Below are positions 27,414 through 35,926 of a stretch of DNA of 64,000 nt, piece by piece. Each line of letters opens with the position of its first letter. The first letter of the stretch is position 1. Made by a program: the position numbers and the translations under genes. Below the pieces are notes generated by a model. That model was not told where the DNA came from, searched no databases, and worked only from the letters and a program-made list of their open reading frames with translations. This DNA comes from Bradyrhizobium sp. CB82 (GTDB lineage Bacteria > Pseudomonadota > Alphaproteobacteria > Rhizobiales > Xanthobacteraceae), in assembly GCF_029714405.1 (NCBI RefSeq), contig NZ_CP121650.1, positions 7,383,001 through 7,447,000 on the forward strand, written 5' to 3'.

Positions 27414-30188
27414 TTAGGCGGCCGCCCGGCTCAGCTCGGAGGCGCCGGCGGCACCGGCCGTCTGTTCCTTCAGCGCCGCGATCAGACCGGGACGATCGAA
27501 CTTGGCGACATAGTCGTGGAAGCCGGCCTGCCGGCCACGCTCGATCGCCGCCGGCGAGACCAGCGCCGAGAGCCCGATGATCGGCATCGCGCCGAGATTG
27601 TGGTCGGAGCGGATGGTTTCGGCGAACTCGAACCCGTTCATGTCGGGCATCTCGATGTCGGTCAGCACGACGTCGAAGCTCTGCGCGCGCAGCGCGGCAA
27701 GGCCCTCCTGCGCGGTCGGCGCGGTGCGGACGCGGTAGCCGGCCGCCTTCAGCACGGGGGCCAGCATGTTGCGGAAGAAGGCCGAGTCGTCGACCAAGAG
27801 CACCGCCTGCGAATGCATCGACGGCTTCATCTCCTTGCGGGTGAACCAGTCGGCAAAGGCCATCGGCAGGAAGTGGCCGACGTCGATCACCTCGGTGGCC
27901 TGGCCCTTGATCACGGCCGAGCCCAGAATGCCGGCGCCGGAGCCGCCGACCTCGATGTTGAGGCGTTCCTCGACGATGTCGATGATCTCGTCGACGACGA
28001 GGCCCATCGAGCGGCCGTCATCGGCAAACACCAGGATCGGCTGGGCGCCCTGGCTCGCGATGGTGACGCCCTCCATGGCGACCAGCGGCATCAGCTGCTC
28101 GCGGTACTGCACCATGTAGCGGCCGTTTGAGAACTCGATCTTCTCGGCCGGCAGCTCCTCGAGGCGCGTGACGAGGCCGAGCGGGACCGCCTTGGGCTGG
28201 GACGAGCCGGCGCGGAACACCAGCAGCGAGGTGGTCTGCTCGCCCGAGCCGATGTGATGGGCGGCATTCTCGTCGGCCATGTCATGGGCCGAGGAGCCGG
28301 AGGCGCCGAGCGCCTTGGCAATGCCGTTGGGGTCGATGATCATGATGACCGCGCCATCGCCCAGGATGGTGTTGCCGGAGAACATGTCGATGTGACGCAG
28401 TTTGGTCGACATCGGCTTGACGACGATTTCTTCGGTGTGGAACACGCCGTCGACCACGATGCCGAAGGTCTGGCTGCCGACCTGCGTCACCACGATGAAG
28501 CCGTTCTCGGGATCGCTGGCGGCGCCGTCGTCGATCTTCAAAAGCTTCTTGAGGTGGATCAGCGGCAGCAGCTTGTTGCGCAGCCGCAGCACCGCGGTGT
28601 CCTTGATGCGCTCGATGCGGTGCTCGGAGTTGGCGCGGGCACGGACGAGCTCGACCACCGAGAGCTGGGGAATCGCAAAGCGGTCGCCGCCGGCCTCCAC
28701 GATCAGGGCGGAGACGATGGCCAGCGTCAGCGGGATCTTGATGGTGACGGACGAGCCCTCGCCGGCGACGCTCTTGATGTCGATGGTGCCGCCGATCTGG
28801 TCGATATTGGTGCGCACCACGTCCATGCCGACGCCGCGGCCCGAGACCGAGGTGATGGCGGCCGCGGTCGAGAAGCCCGGCGCGAAGATGAACTTGTGGA
28901 TCTGCGCTTCGCTCATCTTCTCCAGCTCGGCCTCGCTGACGAGACCGCTAGAGAGCGCCTTGGCCTTGATCCTCTCGGTGTTGAGGCCGCGGCCGTTGTC
29001 GGCGATGCAGATGATGATGTGGCCGCCCTCGTGATAGGCGGACAGCCGGATGGTGCCCTGCTCGCCCTTGCCGCTCGCCAGGCGCTCGGCCGGGGTCTCC
29101 AGGCCGTGGTCGGCGGAGTTGCGCACCATGTGGGTGAGCGGATCCTTGATCAGGTCGAGCACCTGGCGGTCGAGCTCGGTGTCGGCGCCGTGCATCTCCA
29201 GCTCGATCTGCTTGCCGAGTTCGCTCGACAGGTCGCGGACGATGCGCGGCAGCTTCTGCCAGGCATTGCCGATCGGCTGCATGCGCGTCTTCATGACGCC
29301 CTCCTGCAGCTCGGCGGTGACGTTGGAGAGGCGCTGCAACGGCACCTTGAACTCGGTGTCCTCGTTGCGGCGGGAGATCTCGAGCAGCTGGTTGCGGGTC
29401 AGGACCAGCTCGGAGACCATGGTCATCAGATGCTCCAGCGTATCCACGTTGACGCGGATCGACTGGTTGGCGACGCGGTCGCCTTCGGTGACGGCCTCGT
29501 CCGCCATCGATTTCTTCGGCGAGGGTTTGGCTTCCCTGGCGGATTTTGCAGCGTCCTTCGCGGCGGGCGCGGCGACAGCAGCAGCCGCCGGCACCGGCAC
29601 CTCGATCGCGGTCTCGCGGAAGGCGCGCTCGAGCTCGTCGAGCGAGACCTCGCCCGGACGCAACGGGCGCTCCAGCGTCTGCTCGATCAGCGTGCCCTGG
29701 GTCGTCTCTTTGGCGGGCGCGGCCGGGGCTTCCGGCGCCAGCGGCGGCGCGTCGGCAACCGCTGCGGCGCCACCTGTCGGCATCGGCTGCGCCGAGCCGG
29801 ACATCGCCGCCATGCCCTGCTCGACCATCGCTTCCAGCTTGTCGATGAGGTCGCGGTCGGTGCCCTCGGGCTCGGCTTCGGTCGCCTCGAGCCCGGCCAG
29901 AATCTCCTTGATGCGATCGATCGACGACAGGATCACCGTCACCGCCTCGGCGGTCACCGGCATGCCGTCGCGGAATTTGCCCATCAAGGTCTCGCCGGCA
30001 TGCGCCAGCGCTTCGAGCCGCGGCAAGCCCAGAAAGCCGCAGGTACCCTTGATGGTGTGGACGAGGCGGAAGATGTTATCCAGGATCTTGGCGTTGTTCG
30101 GCTCCTGCTCGAACTTCACCAGCTGATTGTCGACGGTGTCCAGGCTCTCGCTGGTCTCCGTCAAAAACTCCCGCAACAGATCATCCAT
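27414..30188 (-). CDS. cheA: Chemotaxis histidine kinase CheA, hybrid with C-terminal receiver
   Basis: A 924-residue kinase. Domains in order: Hpt (phospho-His44 in IFRLVHTIKGTCGF), linker with Pro/Ala-rich segment, dimerisation helices (TLEHLMTMVSELVLTRNQLL), HATPase (MVRNSADHGLE, ICIADNGRGL, VSGRGVGMDVVRTN), two CheW-like regions, and a C-terminal receiver (VLLVDDSAFFRNML; VLTDIEMPDMNG). The start is placed at ATG 30188 (MDDLLREFL). The added receiver is common in alphaproteobacterial CheA and may act as a phosphate sink. Confidence 0.96.
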   Translation of the reverse strand: MDDLLREFLTETSESLDTVDNQLVKFEQEPNNAKILDNIFRLVHTIKGTCGFLGLPRLEALAHAGETLMGKFRDGMPVTAEAVTVILSSIDRIKEILAGLEATEAEPEGTDRDLIDKLEAMVEQGMAAMSGSAQPMPTGGAAAVADAPPLAPEAPAAPAKETTQGTLIEQTLERPLRPGEVSLDELERAFRETAIEVPVPAAAAVAAPAAKDAAKSAREAKPSPKKSMADEAVTEGDRVANQSIRVNVDTLEHLMTMVSELVLTRNQLLEISRRNEDTEFKVPLQRLSNVTAELQEGVMKTRMQPIGNAWQKLPRIVRDLSSELGKQIELEMHGADTELDRQVLDLIKDPLTHMVRNSADHGLETPAERLASGKGEQGTIRLSAYHEGGHIIICIADNGRGLNTERIKAKALSSGLVSEAELEKMSEAQIHKFIFAPGFSTAAAITSVSGRGVGMDVVRTNIDQIGGTIDIKSVAGEGSSVTIKIPLTLAIVSALIVEAGGDRFAIPQLSVVELVRARANSEHRIERIKDTAVLRLRNKLLPLIHLKKLLKIDDGAASDPENGFIVVTQVGSQTFGIVVDGVFHTEEIVVKPMSTKLRHIDMFSGNTILGDGAVIMIIDPNGIAKALGASGSSAHDMADENAAHHIGSGEQTTSLLVFRAGSSQPKAVPLGLVTRLEELPAEKIEFSNGRYMVQYREQLMPLVAMEGVTIASQGAQPILVFADDGRSMGLVVDEIIDIVEERLNIEVGGSGAGILGSAVIKGQATEVIDVGHFLPMAFADWFTRKEMKPSMHSQAVLLVDDSAFFRNMLAPVLKAAGYRVRTAPTAQEGLAALRAQSFDVVLTDIEMPDMNGFEFAETIRSDHNLGAMPIIGLSALVSPAAIERGRQAGFHDYVAKFDRPGLIAALKEQTAGAAGASELSRAAA

Positions 30189-30306
30189 GGAAAACAGGCC
30201 TTCATAAGGGAGGGCGCACATGTGCGTCTTTCAGAATGGGGCCAGCTTCACCGCAAAGCGTTTAATATTGGTTGAGTAAGTGCAAAAGAACGGGACCAAC
30301 AAAGAG

Positions 30307-30339
30307 ACAAGGCGCTTCGAAGATTTCGAAGCGCCTTGT
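30307..30339 (-). terminator. Strong hairpin terminator after chpT
   Basis: A perfect 15-bp stem (acaaggcgcttcgaa / ttcgaagcgccttgt) with a three-base loop. On the minus strand it is followed by ctctttgttgg. It separates chpT from the che operon. Confidence 0.8.
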
Positions 30340-30374
30340 AAAGCTTTGATTAAGGAGTGCTGTGCGGTTGCCGT

Positions 30375-31028
30375 TTACGAAGCCGTAACAGTTATCGCCT
30401 CGCCCTCTGGCGCGAGCTTCACGGTGAGCCCGCAGGCCTGTGCCAACAGCCGCGTATAATAAGGCTGGATCGCGTGCGCGTCCGCGGCGGGTCCGCGCTC
30501 GCCGCTGAGTAGCTCGGCGATGTTCTGCGGCAGGCGCGCATTGTGTCCGGTGGCGGTGACGCGAAAGCTCATGGTCTCGCCGTCGCCGATCGGATCGACC
30601 TTCAGCATGCCGCCACGCGGGATCGTATGCTGCGCGATCACCAGCATGTTGAGCAGCAGCTTGACGCGGTTCTTCGGCAACAGCAGCCGCGGCAGATTCC
30701 AGGTGATCGTGCACTTGCCGTCCTCGATGTGGCCGCGCGCCATGTTTTGCGCGTCACCGAGATCGATCTGCGCGCCGGACGATCCGGCCGCGCCGAAGGC
30801 GAGCCGGCAGAATTGCAGCCGCGCCGATGCCGTCTTGGCGCTCTTGCGGATCAGATCGAGCGCGAATTCACGATCTTCGGGCTTGGGATCGTCATCCAGC
30901 ACCTCGAGGCCGTTGACGATGGCGCCGACAGGGCTGATGAGGTCGTGACAAACCCGCGAGCACAGAAGCGCCGCGAGTTCGAGCATATCGGGAGCAGTAG
31001 CGGTACCGGGTGACGAGGTGCCAGACAT
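30375..31028 (-). CDS. chpT: Histidine phosphotransferase ChpT
   Basis: A 217-residue phosphotransferase that relays phosphate from CckA to CtrA and CpdR. The helical-hairpin domain has the phospho-histidine at about residue 28 (SRVCHDLISPVGAIVNGLEV), followed by a degenerate ATPase-like domain without ATP-binding boxes (RVKLLLNMLVIAQHTIPRGG). The start at ATG 31028 (MSGTSSPG) is favoured over the frame's earlier ATG. It has its own terminator and so is not part of the che operon transcript. Confidence 0.92.
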   Translation of the reverse strand: MSGTSSPGTATAPDMLELAALLCSRVCHDLISPVGAIVNGLEVLDDDPKPEDREFALDLIRKSAKTASARLQFCRLAFGAAGSSGAQIDLGDAQNMARGHIEDGKCTITWNLPRLLLPKNRVKLLLNMLVIAQHTIPRGGMLKVDPIGDGETMSFRVTATGHNARLPQNIAELLSGERGPAADAHAIQPYYTRLLAQACGLTVKLAPEGEAITVTAS

Positions 31029-31197
31029 CGATGGTTCCTGGAATTGCACGGCAGAAGGCGGCGAATCACGCGTGCCCTAGAATTGGCCCTGGTTCTAACA
31101 TTCGCACCCCCGTTGCAGCTAGCGCTTGCGATAGGCTCGAAGCGGCCATATGGACGCGAATCAACTCAAGGCGAACGAGGTTGCCGATGAATGAGGC

Positions 31198-32031
31198 ATG
31201 CAGGTGAAGGGGCGCATTGATGGGCCGACTGCCCTGAGCCTGATGGAGCCGTTGACTGCGCTGGTGCTGAAGGCAGGCGAAGCGATCCTCGCCGTCAATC
31301 GGGCCGCGATGCGGGTCGATGGCAAGCAGGACGGCTCGCCGGTCACCGAAGCGGACCTCGCCGCCGACCGCATCATCGGCGAGGGGCTTTCGCTGCTCGC
31401 GGCCGACGTGCCGACCCTGTCGGAAGAGCGCGCTCAGCTTGCGACGCCGCCTTTCCAGGGCAGTTTCTTCCTGGTCGATCCGCTGGACGGCACCAAGGAG
31501 TTCGTCGCCGGCCGCGACGAGTTCACCGTCAATCTCGCCATCATCACCGACGGCGTGGCGTTGCTCGGCATCGTCAGCGCGCCCGCGCTTGGCCTGCTCT
31601 GGCGCGGCATCGTCGGGCACGGCGCGGAGCGTGTGACGTTTGATGGCGCTATCATCGGAAGCGCCGAGCCGATCCGGACGCGAAAGCTGCCGAAGCCCGG
31701 CGAGCCCTGGGTCGCCGCGGTCAGCCGCTCGCACGGCGATGCCAGGAGCGAAGCCTTCATTGCCGGTCGGCCCGGTGCGGTCAGGCACACGGCGGGATCG
31801 GCGGTCAAGTTCGGCCGTATCGCCGAAGGCAGCGCCGACATCTATCCCCGCCTCGGACCGACCTCGGAATGGGACGTCGGGGCCGGCTGTGCCGTGGTCA
31901 CCGCCGCCGGCGGCAAGGTCACCGACGGCAAGGGTGGCGAACTCCGGTTTGGCGAGAGGCGTGAAGGCTTCATCGTCCCGGAGTTCATCGCCTGGGGCGA
32001 CCCGAAAGGCGCCTGCCTTCCTACTGGCTGA
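31198..32031 (+). CDS. cysQ: 3'(2'),5'-bisphosphate nucleotidase CysQ
   Basis: A 277-residue inositol-monophosphatase-fold enzyme that dephosphorylates PAP/PAPS, a by-product of sulfate assimilation. The metal site motifs are SPVTEADLAAD, LSEE, the signature DPLDGTKEF and the late SEWDVGAGCAVVTAAGG. An in-frame ATG at 31243 (MEPLTALVLK) would give a protein of more usual N-terminus. The 3' end overlaps the convergent YHS gene by 11 bases. Confidence 0.9.
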   Translation: MQVKGRIDGPTALSLMEPLTALVLKAGEAILAVNRAAMRVDGKQDGSPVTEADLAADRIIGEGLSLLAADVPTLSEERAQLATPPFQGSFFLVDPLDGTKEFVAGRDEFTVNLAIITDGVALLGIVSAPALGLLWRGIVGHGAERVTFDGAIIGSAEPIRTRKLPKPGEPWVAAVSRSHGDARSEAFIAGRPGAVRHTAGSAVKFGRIAEGSADIYPRLGPTSEWDVGAGCAVVTAAGGKVTDGKGGELRFGERREGFIVPEFIAWGDPKGACLPTG

Positions 32032-32524
32032 GCTGCTCCTGGAGCGCGGGCCAGCGCTTGCCGACCTCGTCAAGGAAACGCTCGGGATTGGCGGCAAAGG
32101 CGTCGCGACTGTCCTCCCGGCTGAACAGATAGAGCCGCTGGGCCGAGACCACGAAGAAGCGCGGATTGCCGGCGATGACGACGCCGCGAGCGATATCGGT
32201 GGGATCATAGCCGCCGAATTGCGGTCCATAGACCTCGGGATGGGCCAAAAATTCCGCGCGGTTGCCCTCGTTACGGAACCGCCAGACCGCCCCCCACAGG
32301 CTTGCCTCGAACTCGGCGGTGCCCTGGACGGCCCCGCCGTCAACGAAATAGGCCACGGGGTCGAACCCCTCGATAGCCACCCCCGAGAAGCGGTTGATTA
32401 CGATCCGCTCGGTGGTGGCGGCCTCGATGGCCGGGCCGTGAAAGGTGAACCAAAGTCCGGCCAGAAGGCCGATCAAGGCAATTCCGGGGCGCAAGGGGCT
32501 ATCTTCCTGCCGTTGTGCCGTCAT
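32021..32524 (-). CDS. YHS domain-containing membrane-anchored protein
   Basis: A 167-residue protein with one N-terminal hydrophobic segment (PGIALIGLLAGLWFTFHGPA) followed by a YHS-like domain: VAIEGFDPVAYFVDGGAVQG, AVWRFRNEGNRAEFLAHPE and PQFGGYDPTDIARG. YHS domains are thought to bind metals, often copper; the function here is open. It is convergent with cysQ and overlaps it at the 3' ends. Confidence 0.85.
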   Translation of the reverse strand: MTAQRQEDSPLRPGIALIGLLAGLWFTFHGPAIEAATTERIVINRFSGVAIEGFDPVAYFVDGGAVQGTAEFEASLWGAVWRFRNEGNRAEFLAHPEVYGPQFGGYDPTDIARGVVIAGNPRFFVVSAQRLYLFSREDSRDAFAANPERFLDEVGKRWPALQEQLSQ

Positions 32525-32631
32525 AGTTGCTGCGGATAACATCCGAGTCGAGGGGACATCGGCGCAACCTAGCCCTCGCCTGTTGGCGTCAGGTTAAGGG
32601 TGCGACCGGATTCGATACCAGGGGTTCTTTT

Positions 32632-33237
32632 ATGACTTTCGCATCACGCCTCGCCGCGGTCGCAGTTGCCGCGATGGTGGGCTGGATCGTGCCGGCCGCC
32701 GCGCAGCAGGCGCCGCCGCCCAACCTGCCGCCGCCGCAGCGGACCCCGACGCCCAACACCTATGGGCCGGACGAACTCGTCGGCGCCGGGCACCGCTTCT
32801 TCGGCAACGTCTCGCGCGGTCTCGCCTCGATCATCGAGAAAGCGGTCAGCCAATGGGGCCTGCCCAACGGCTACATCCTGGGTGAGGAAGGTTCCGGCGC
32901 CTTCGTCGCGGGCCTGCGCTATGGCGAAGGCACGCTCTACACCAAGAACGCCGGCGACCTCAGGGTCTACTGGCAGGGCCCCTCGCTCGGCTTCGACTGG
33001 GGCGGCGACGGCGCGCGCACCATGACGCTGGTCTACAACCTGCCCGCCACCAACGCGATCTATCAGCGCTTCGCCGGCATCGACGGCTCCGCCTACATCA
33101 TCGGCGGCTTCGGCATGACGGCGCTGACCGCCAACAACATCGTGCTGGTGCCGATCCGGTCCGGCATCGGTCTGCGGCTCGGGGCCAATATCGGCTACCT
33201 GAAATACACCCCGCGCGCGACCTGGAACCCGTTCTAG
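32632..33237 (+). CDS. eipA: Envelope integrity protein EipA (DUF1134)
   Basis: A 201-residue periplasmic protein. Signal peptide (LAAVAVAAMVGWIVPAAAQQ), Pro-rich linker, then a DUF1134 domain: GHRFFGNVSRGLASIIEKAV, GYILGEEGSGAFVAGLRYG, LGFDWGGDGARTMTLVYNLP. In Brucella, EipA supports envelope integrity and its gene is directly controlled by CtrA. I see only a lone TTAA upstream here, not a full CtrA site. The start at 32632 is chosen at the signal peptide. Confidence 0.92.
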   Translation: MTFASRLAAVAVAAMVGWIVPAAAQQAPPPNLPPPQRTPTPNTYGPDELVGAGHRFFGNVSRGLASIIEKAVSQWGLPNGYILGEEGSGAFVAGLRYGEGTLYTKNAGDLRVYWQGPSLGFDWGGDGARTMTLVYNLPATNAIYQRFAGIDGSAYIIGGFGMTALTANNIVLVPIRSGIGLRLGANIGYLKYTPRATWNPF

Positions 33238-33561
33238 ACGGCTCGCCCGCTGCCGGCGACAAAAATATCGAAAACAACCCCATGCAAAGGAGCCGGTGAC
33301 CGGCGGCGATGCATTGCGCGTCGTACGGAACTGTTTGACACGTCGGGCAAATCAGCGGCATCACTGCATCGTCGCGGCACGCGGGATGAGATGGCGCCGT
33401 TGCGAACAGGTCTTTCGCTTGCGGGGAGCCATCGCGTTCCAGGATTCCGCTTCTCCGTCGGCTATCGATTCACGTTAACGACGGGCCGGGGCTGGCTTTT
33501 CGCCGGCCCGCCATGGCATTGTCCTTGGTAAATTTTTCCTTGTCTCTGGGAGTTCTGGCTC
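33238..33561. other. Intergenic region, no gene seen
   Basis: A 324-base gap. It has a few small inverted repeats (ggagccggtgaccggcggcg) and no convincing reading frame. It probably carries the promoter of the coiled-coil gene. Confidence 0.5.
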
Positions 33562-34854
33562 ATGGTCGAACCGATCATGTACCTCGCGATCGGTTTCCTG
33601 CTGTCGATGCTGTGCGGGCTCGCGATCGTTCCGCTGGTGCATAACCGCGCGGTGCGCCTGACCACGCGCCGGCTCGAGGCGGCAACGCCGCTGTCGATGG
33701 CGGAGATCCAGGCCGACAAGGACCAGCTCCGCGCCGAATTCGCAATGTCGGCACGACGACTGGAGATGAGCGTCGATCAGCTCAAGAGCAAGACCACGAG
33801 CCAGCTCGCCGAGCTCGGCAAGAAGAGCGACGCCATCAACCGCATGAAGATCGAGCTCGGCGAGAAGAACGCCACGATCTTCGCGCTGGAGGCGCGCGAG
33901 AAAGCGCTGAAGGAGCAGCTCCGCGCCACCGAAGAGGAATTCAACACCAAGACCGAGGCGCTGCGCACTGCCGAGCAGGCGTTGACCGACAAGCAGGGCG
34001 AGCTCGCCAAGATCAACCATGAGCTCTCCGATCGTTCGACGATGGCGGAAAGCCGCCAGGTCGAGCTGGTCGCGGTGCGGGCGCAGATCGAGCGGCTGAA
34101 AAATCGGGTCGGCGACGCCGAAAAGGAGTTTGCCTCGACACAGGCGCGGCTGATGCAGGAGCGCTCGGAGTCCGAGACCGCCTCACGCGAGCTCGCGGAC
34201 GCGCGCGGCCGCGTCGAGAATCTGAGCCAGCGCGTCACCGAGCTCGACCGCCAGCTCATCGGGCAAGTCAAGGAAGCCGAGATGCTGTCCGGCCGCGTCG
34301 CCGATCTCGAGGGCCGGCTCGCAACCCAAGGCAAGCTGCTCGCCGAGCGCGATTACGAGAACAACCAGCTCCGCCAGGGCCAGGAGACGGCCGAGCGCAT
34401 CATCAAGGAGTTGCGCACCGAGATCGCCGGCTTGAGCGCCGGCAACAAGTCGCCGGCGCTCGAGGCGCTGCGCAGCGAGAAGGCCGCGCTCGAGGAGCAG
34501 CTCAAGCTCGCGCGCGACGAGCGCGCAAAGCTTCAGCGCGACATCAACGCGATCCAGCAGCAGGCCGAGAGCTCCTGGGCGACCGAGCGCATGGAAAACG
34601 CGCTGCTGCGCGAGCGCATCAACGACATCGCCGCCGAGGTGGCCAAGCTCGCGATGCAGCTCGAAGGCCCGAACTCTCCGATCGAGGCGTTGCTCGCGGC
34701 CGAAGCAGGCCAGGCGCCCAAGCCCGCCCCTCGCCCGGCCGATGGCGCCAACGGCGCGGCCGCCACCAGCCTGCCCGAGGGCGGCGGCACGCTCGCAGAG
34801 CGCATCCGCGCACTCCAGGCCCACGCCTCCCGCGCCCGTCAACAGGGCGCTTGA
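33562..34854 (+). CDS. Membrane-anchored long coiled-coil protein
   Basis: A 430-residue protein with one N-terminal membrane helix (PIMYLAIGFLLSMLCGLAIV, about residues 4-23). Heptad-rich coiled coil then runs from about 40 to 375 (QLAELGKKSDAINRMKIELG, LDRQLIGQVKEAEMLSGRV). The tail is Ala/Pro-rich. It is conserved-looking in Bradyrhizobium but not a named family I recognise. The topology suggests a structural or tethering role on the cytoplasmic side. It ends before tRNA-Val. Confidence 0.85.
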   Translation: MVEPIMYLAIGFLLSMLCGLAIVPLVHNRAVRLTTRRLEAATPLSMAEIQADKDQLRAEFAMSARRLEMSVDQLKSKTTSQLAELGKKSDAINRMKIELGEKNATIFALEAREKALKEQLRATEEEFNTKTEALRTAEQALTDKQGELAKINHELSDRSTMAESRQVELVAVRAQIERLKNRVGDAEKEFASTQARLMQERSESETASRELADARGRVENLSQRVTELDRQLIGQVKEAEMLSGRVADLEGRLATQGKLLAERDYENNQLRQGQETAERIIKELRTEIAGLSAGNKSPALEALRSEKAALEEQLKLARDERAKLQRDINAIQQQAESSWATERMENALLRERINDIAAEVAKLAMQLEGPNSPIEALLAAEAGQAPKPAPRPADGANGAAATSLPEGGGTLAERIRALQAHASRARQQGA

Positions 34855-35011
34855 GCAGCCAAAAAGGCGATTTTCGCAGCCGATTTGCGAAGTCTGCGGA
34901 TAGTTTTTAAGGCCCGTAGCCGCCTGCAAACTTGACACCTTTGGCCCGCACTTCTAAATCGCGGGCTCTGACGTGCCGGTCGGCCAACCGCCTGACCGGC
35001 ACAATGGTCCC

Positions 35012-35086
35012 GGGCGCATAGCTCAGCGGGAGAGCGTTCCCTTCACACGGGAGAGGTCCAAGGTTCGATCCCTTGTGCGCCCACCA
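35012..35086 (+). tRNA. tRNA-Val (anticodon CAC)
   Basis: A full cloverleaf: acceptor gggcgca/tgcgccc, D-arm gctcagcgggagagc, anticodon loop ttCACac closed by ttccc/gggag, T-arm ggttcgatcc, discriminator A and an encoded CCA. Its 3' end faces the accessory segment to the right. From memory, the large symbiosis island of B. diazoefficiens USDA 110 also adjoins a tRNA-Val gene. Confidence 0.97.
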
Positions 35087-35303
35087 GAATACAAGAAATA
35101 TCAATAGCTTACCGGACCATCTCCCGTCGTCTGTGCCCCGTGAATCTCGGGGTACAACAGGGGCACACAGCGTGATACCGCCCGCTGTCTACCAACGCAC
35201 CAGCGGCTTGCCTCCCCTGGTTCGTGAGGCGTCGCCGTCGCCTTCGGTCGCCTGCATGATGGCATCATGCTCGTCGCGGGACTTGCGAATGCGATAAACC
35301 TGG

Positions 35304-35845
35304 CAGATGCCGATCTGGATCGCGGAAGCCGGCCGCCGAGCGCTGATCTGCATCGACGAAGGCGGAAAGGAGGTCCGGCGCATGCCAGGGCGAGGGCGCG
35401 GAGCGCTTTCTGTTTCCGAACGACCTCTGCTTCGGCCCGAACGGATTGCTCTACATGACCTATTCCGGCATGGCCGCCGAGGATTTCGTCAACGGCCAGG
35501 CCTTTGTCGATGGCTATATGGACCTCGATTGGGACGGCCGTGTATATGAGATCGATCCGGCGGCGATGAAGGTGCTGCGCGTTCTCGATCGCAAGATTCG
35601 CTTTACCAACGGCATTGCTTTCGGTCCCGACAATCACCTTTATGCCAACGCGTCCTTCACCGGCGAAATCTATCGATATGACGTGCTCGGCGAGTCATCG
35701 CCTAGGCGCGAAGTTTTCGGGAACGTCCTCCAACCGGACGCCAATCCCGATTTCAAAGGGCCGGATGGAATGGCCTTCGACACCGACGGCCGGCTGCGGG
35801 TGACTGAGGTCGGCAAGGCCCGGGTCGAAGAGATCGATATGCCTT
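35304..35845 (+). pseudogene. SMP-30/gluconolactonase-family remnant
   Basis: Two frames together give a damaged SMP-30/LRE-fold protein: WIAEAGRRALICIDEGGKEV near 35310-35380, then after a frameshift near 35385-35395 RFLFPNDLCFGPNGLLYMT, FTNGIAFGPDNHLYANASF and GPDGMAFDTDGRLRVTEVGK. The start and the C-terminal third are missing, the frame running into unrelated sequence before the TRAP gene. Intact relatives hydrolyse sugar lactones, so it may have belonged to the neighbouring sugar-type operon. Confidence 0.8.
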
Positions 35846-35926
35846 GTGGGGCCTGCCGCTGCATCCGCCGAAATTCGCCTGACGAGGCGCCTCGGGGTTT
35901 GTCCCGCAAGGCGTCCGGCCATGTTG

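Noticed and set aside
28254..30275. A 673-codon plus-strand frame
   Set aside because: It is antisense to cheA, whose domains are unmistakable; the plus frame has shadow composition.
35189..35300. Minus-strand frame after tRNA-Val considered as an integrase tail
   Set aside because: The composition is protein-like (QVYRIRKSRDEHDAIMQATE) but no Arg/Tyr recombinase motif is visible, so an integrase could not be claimed.
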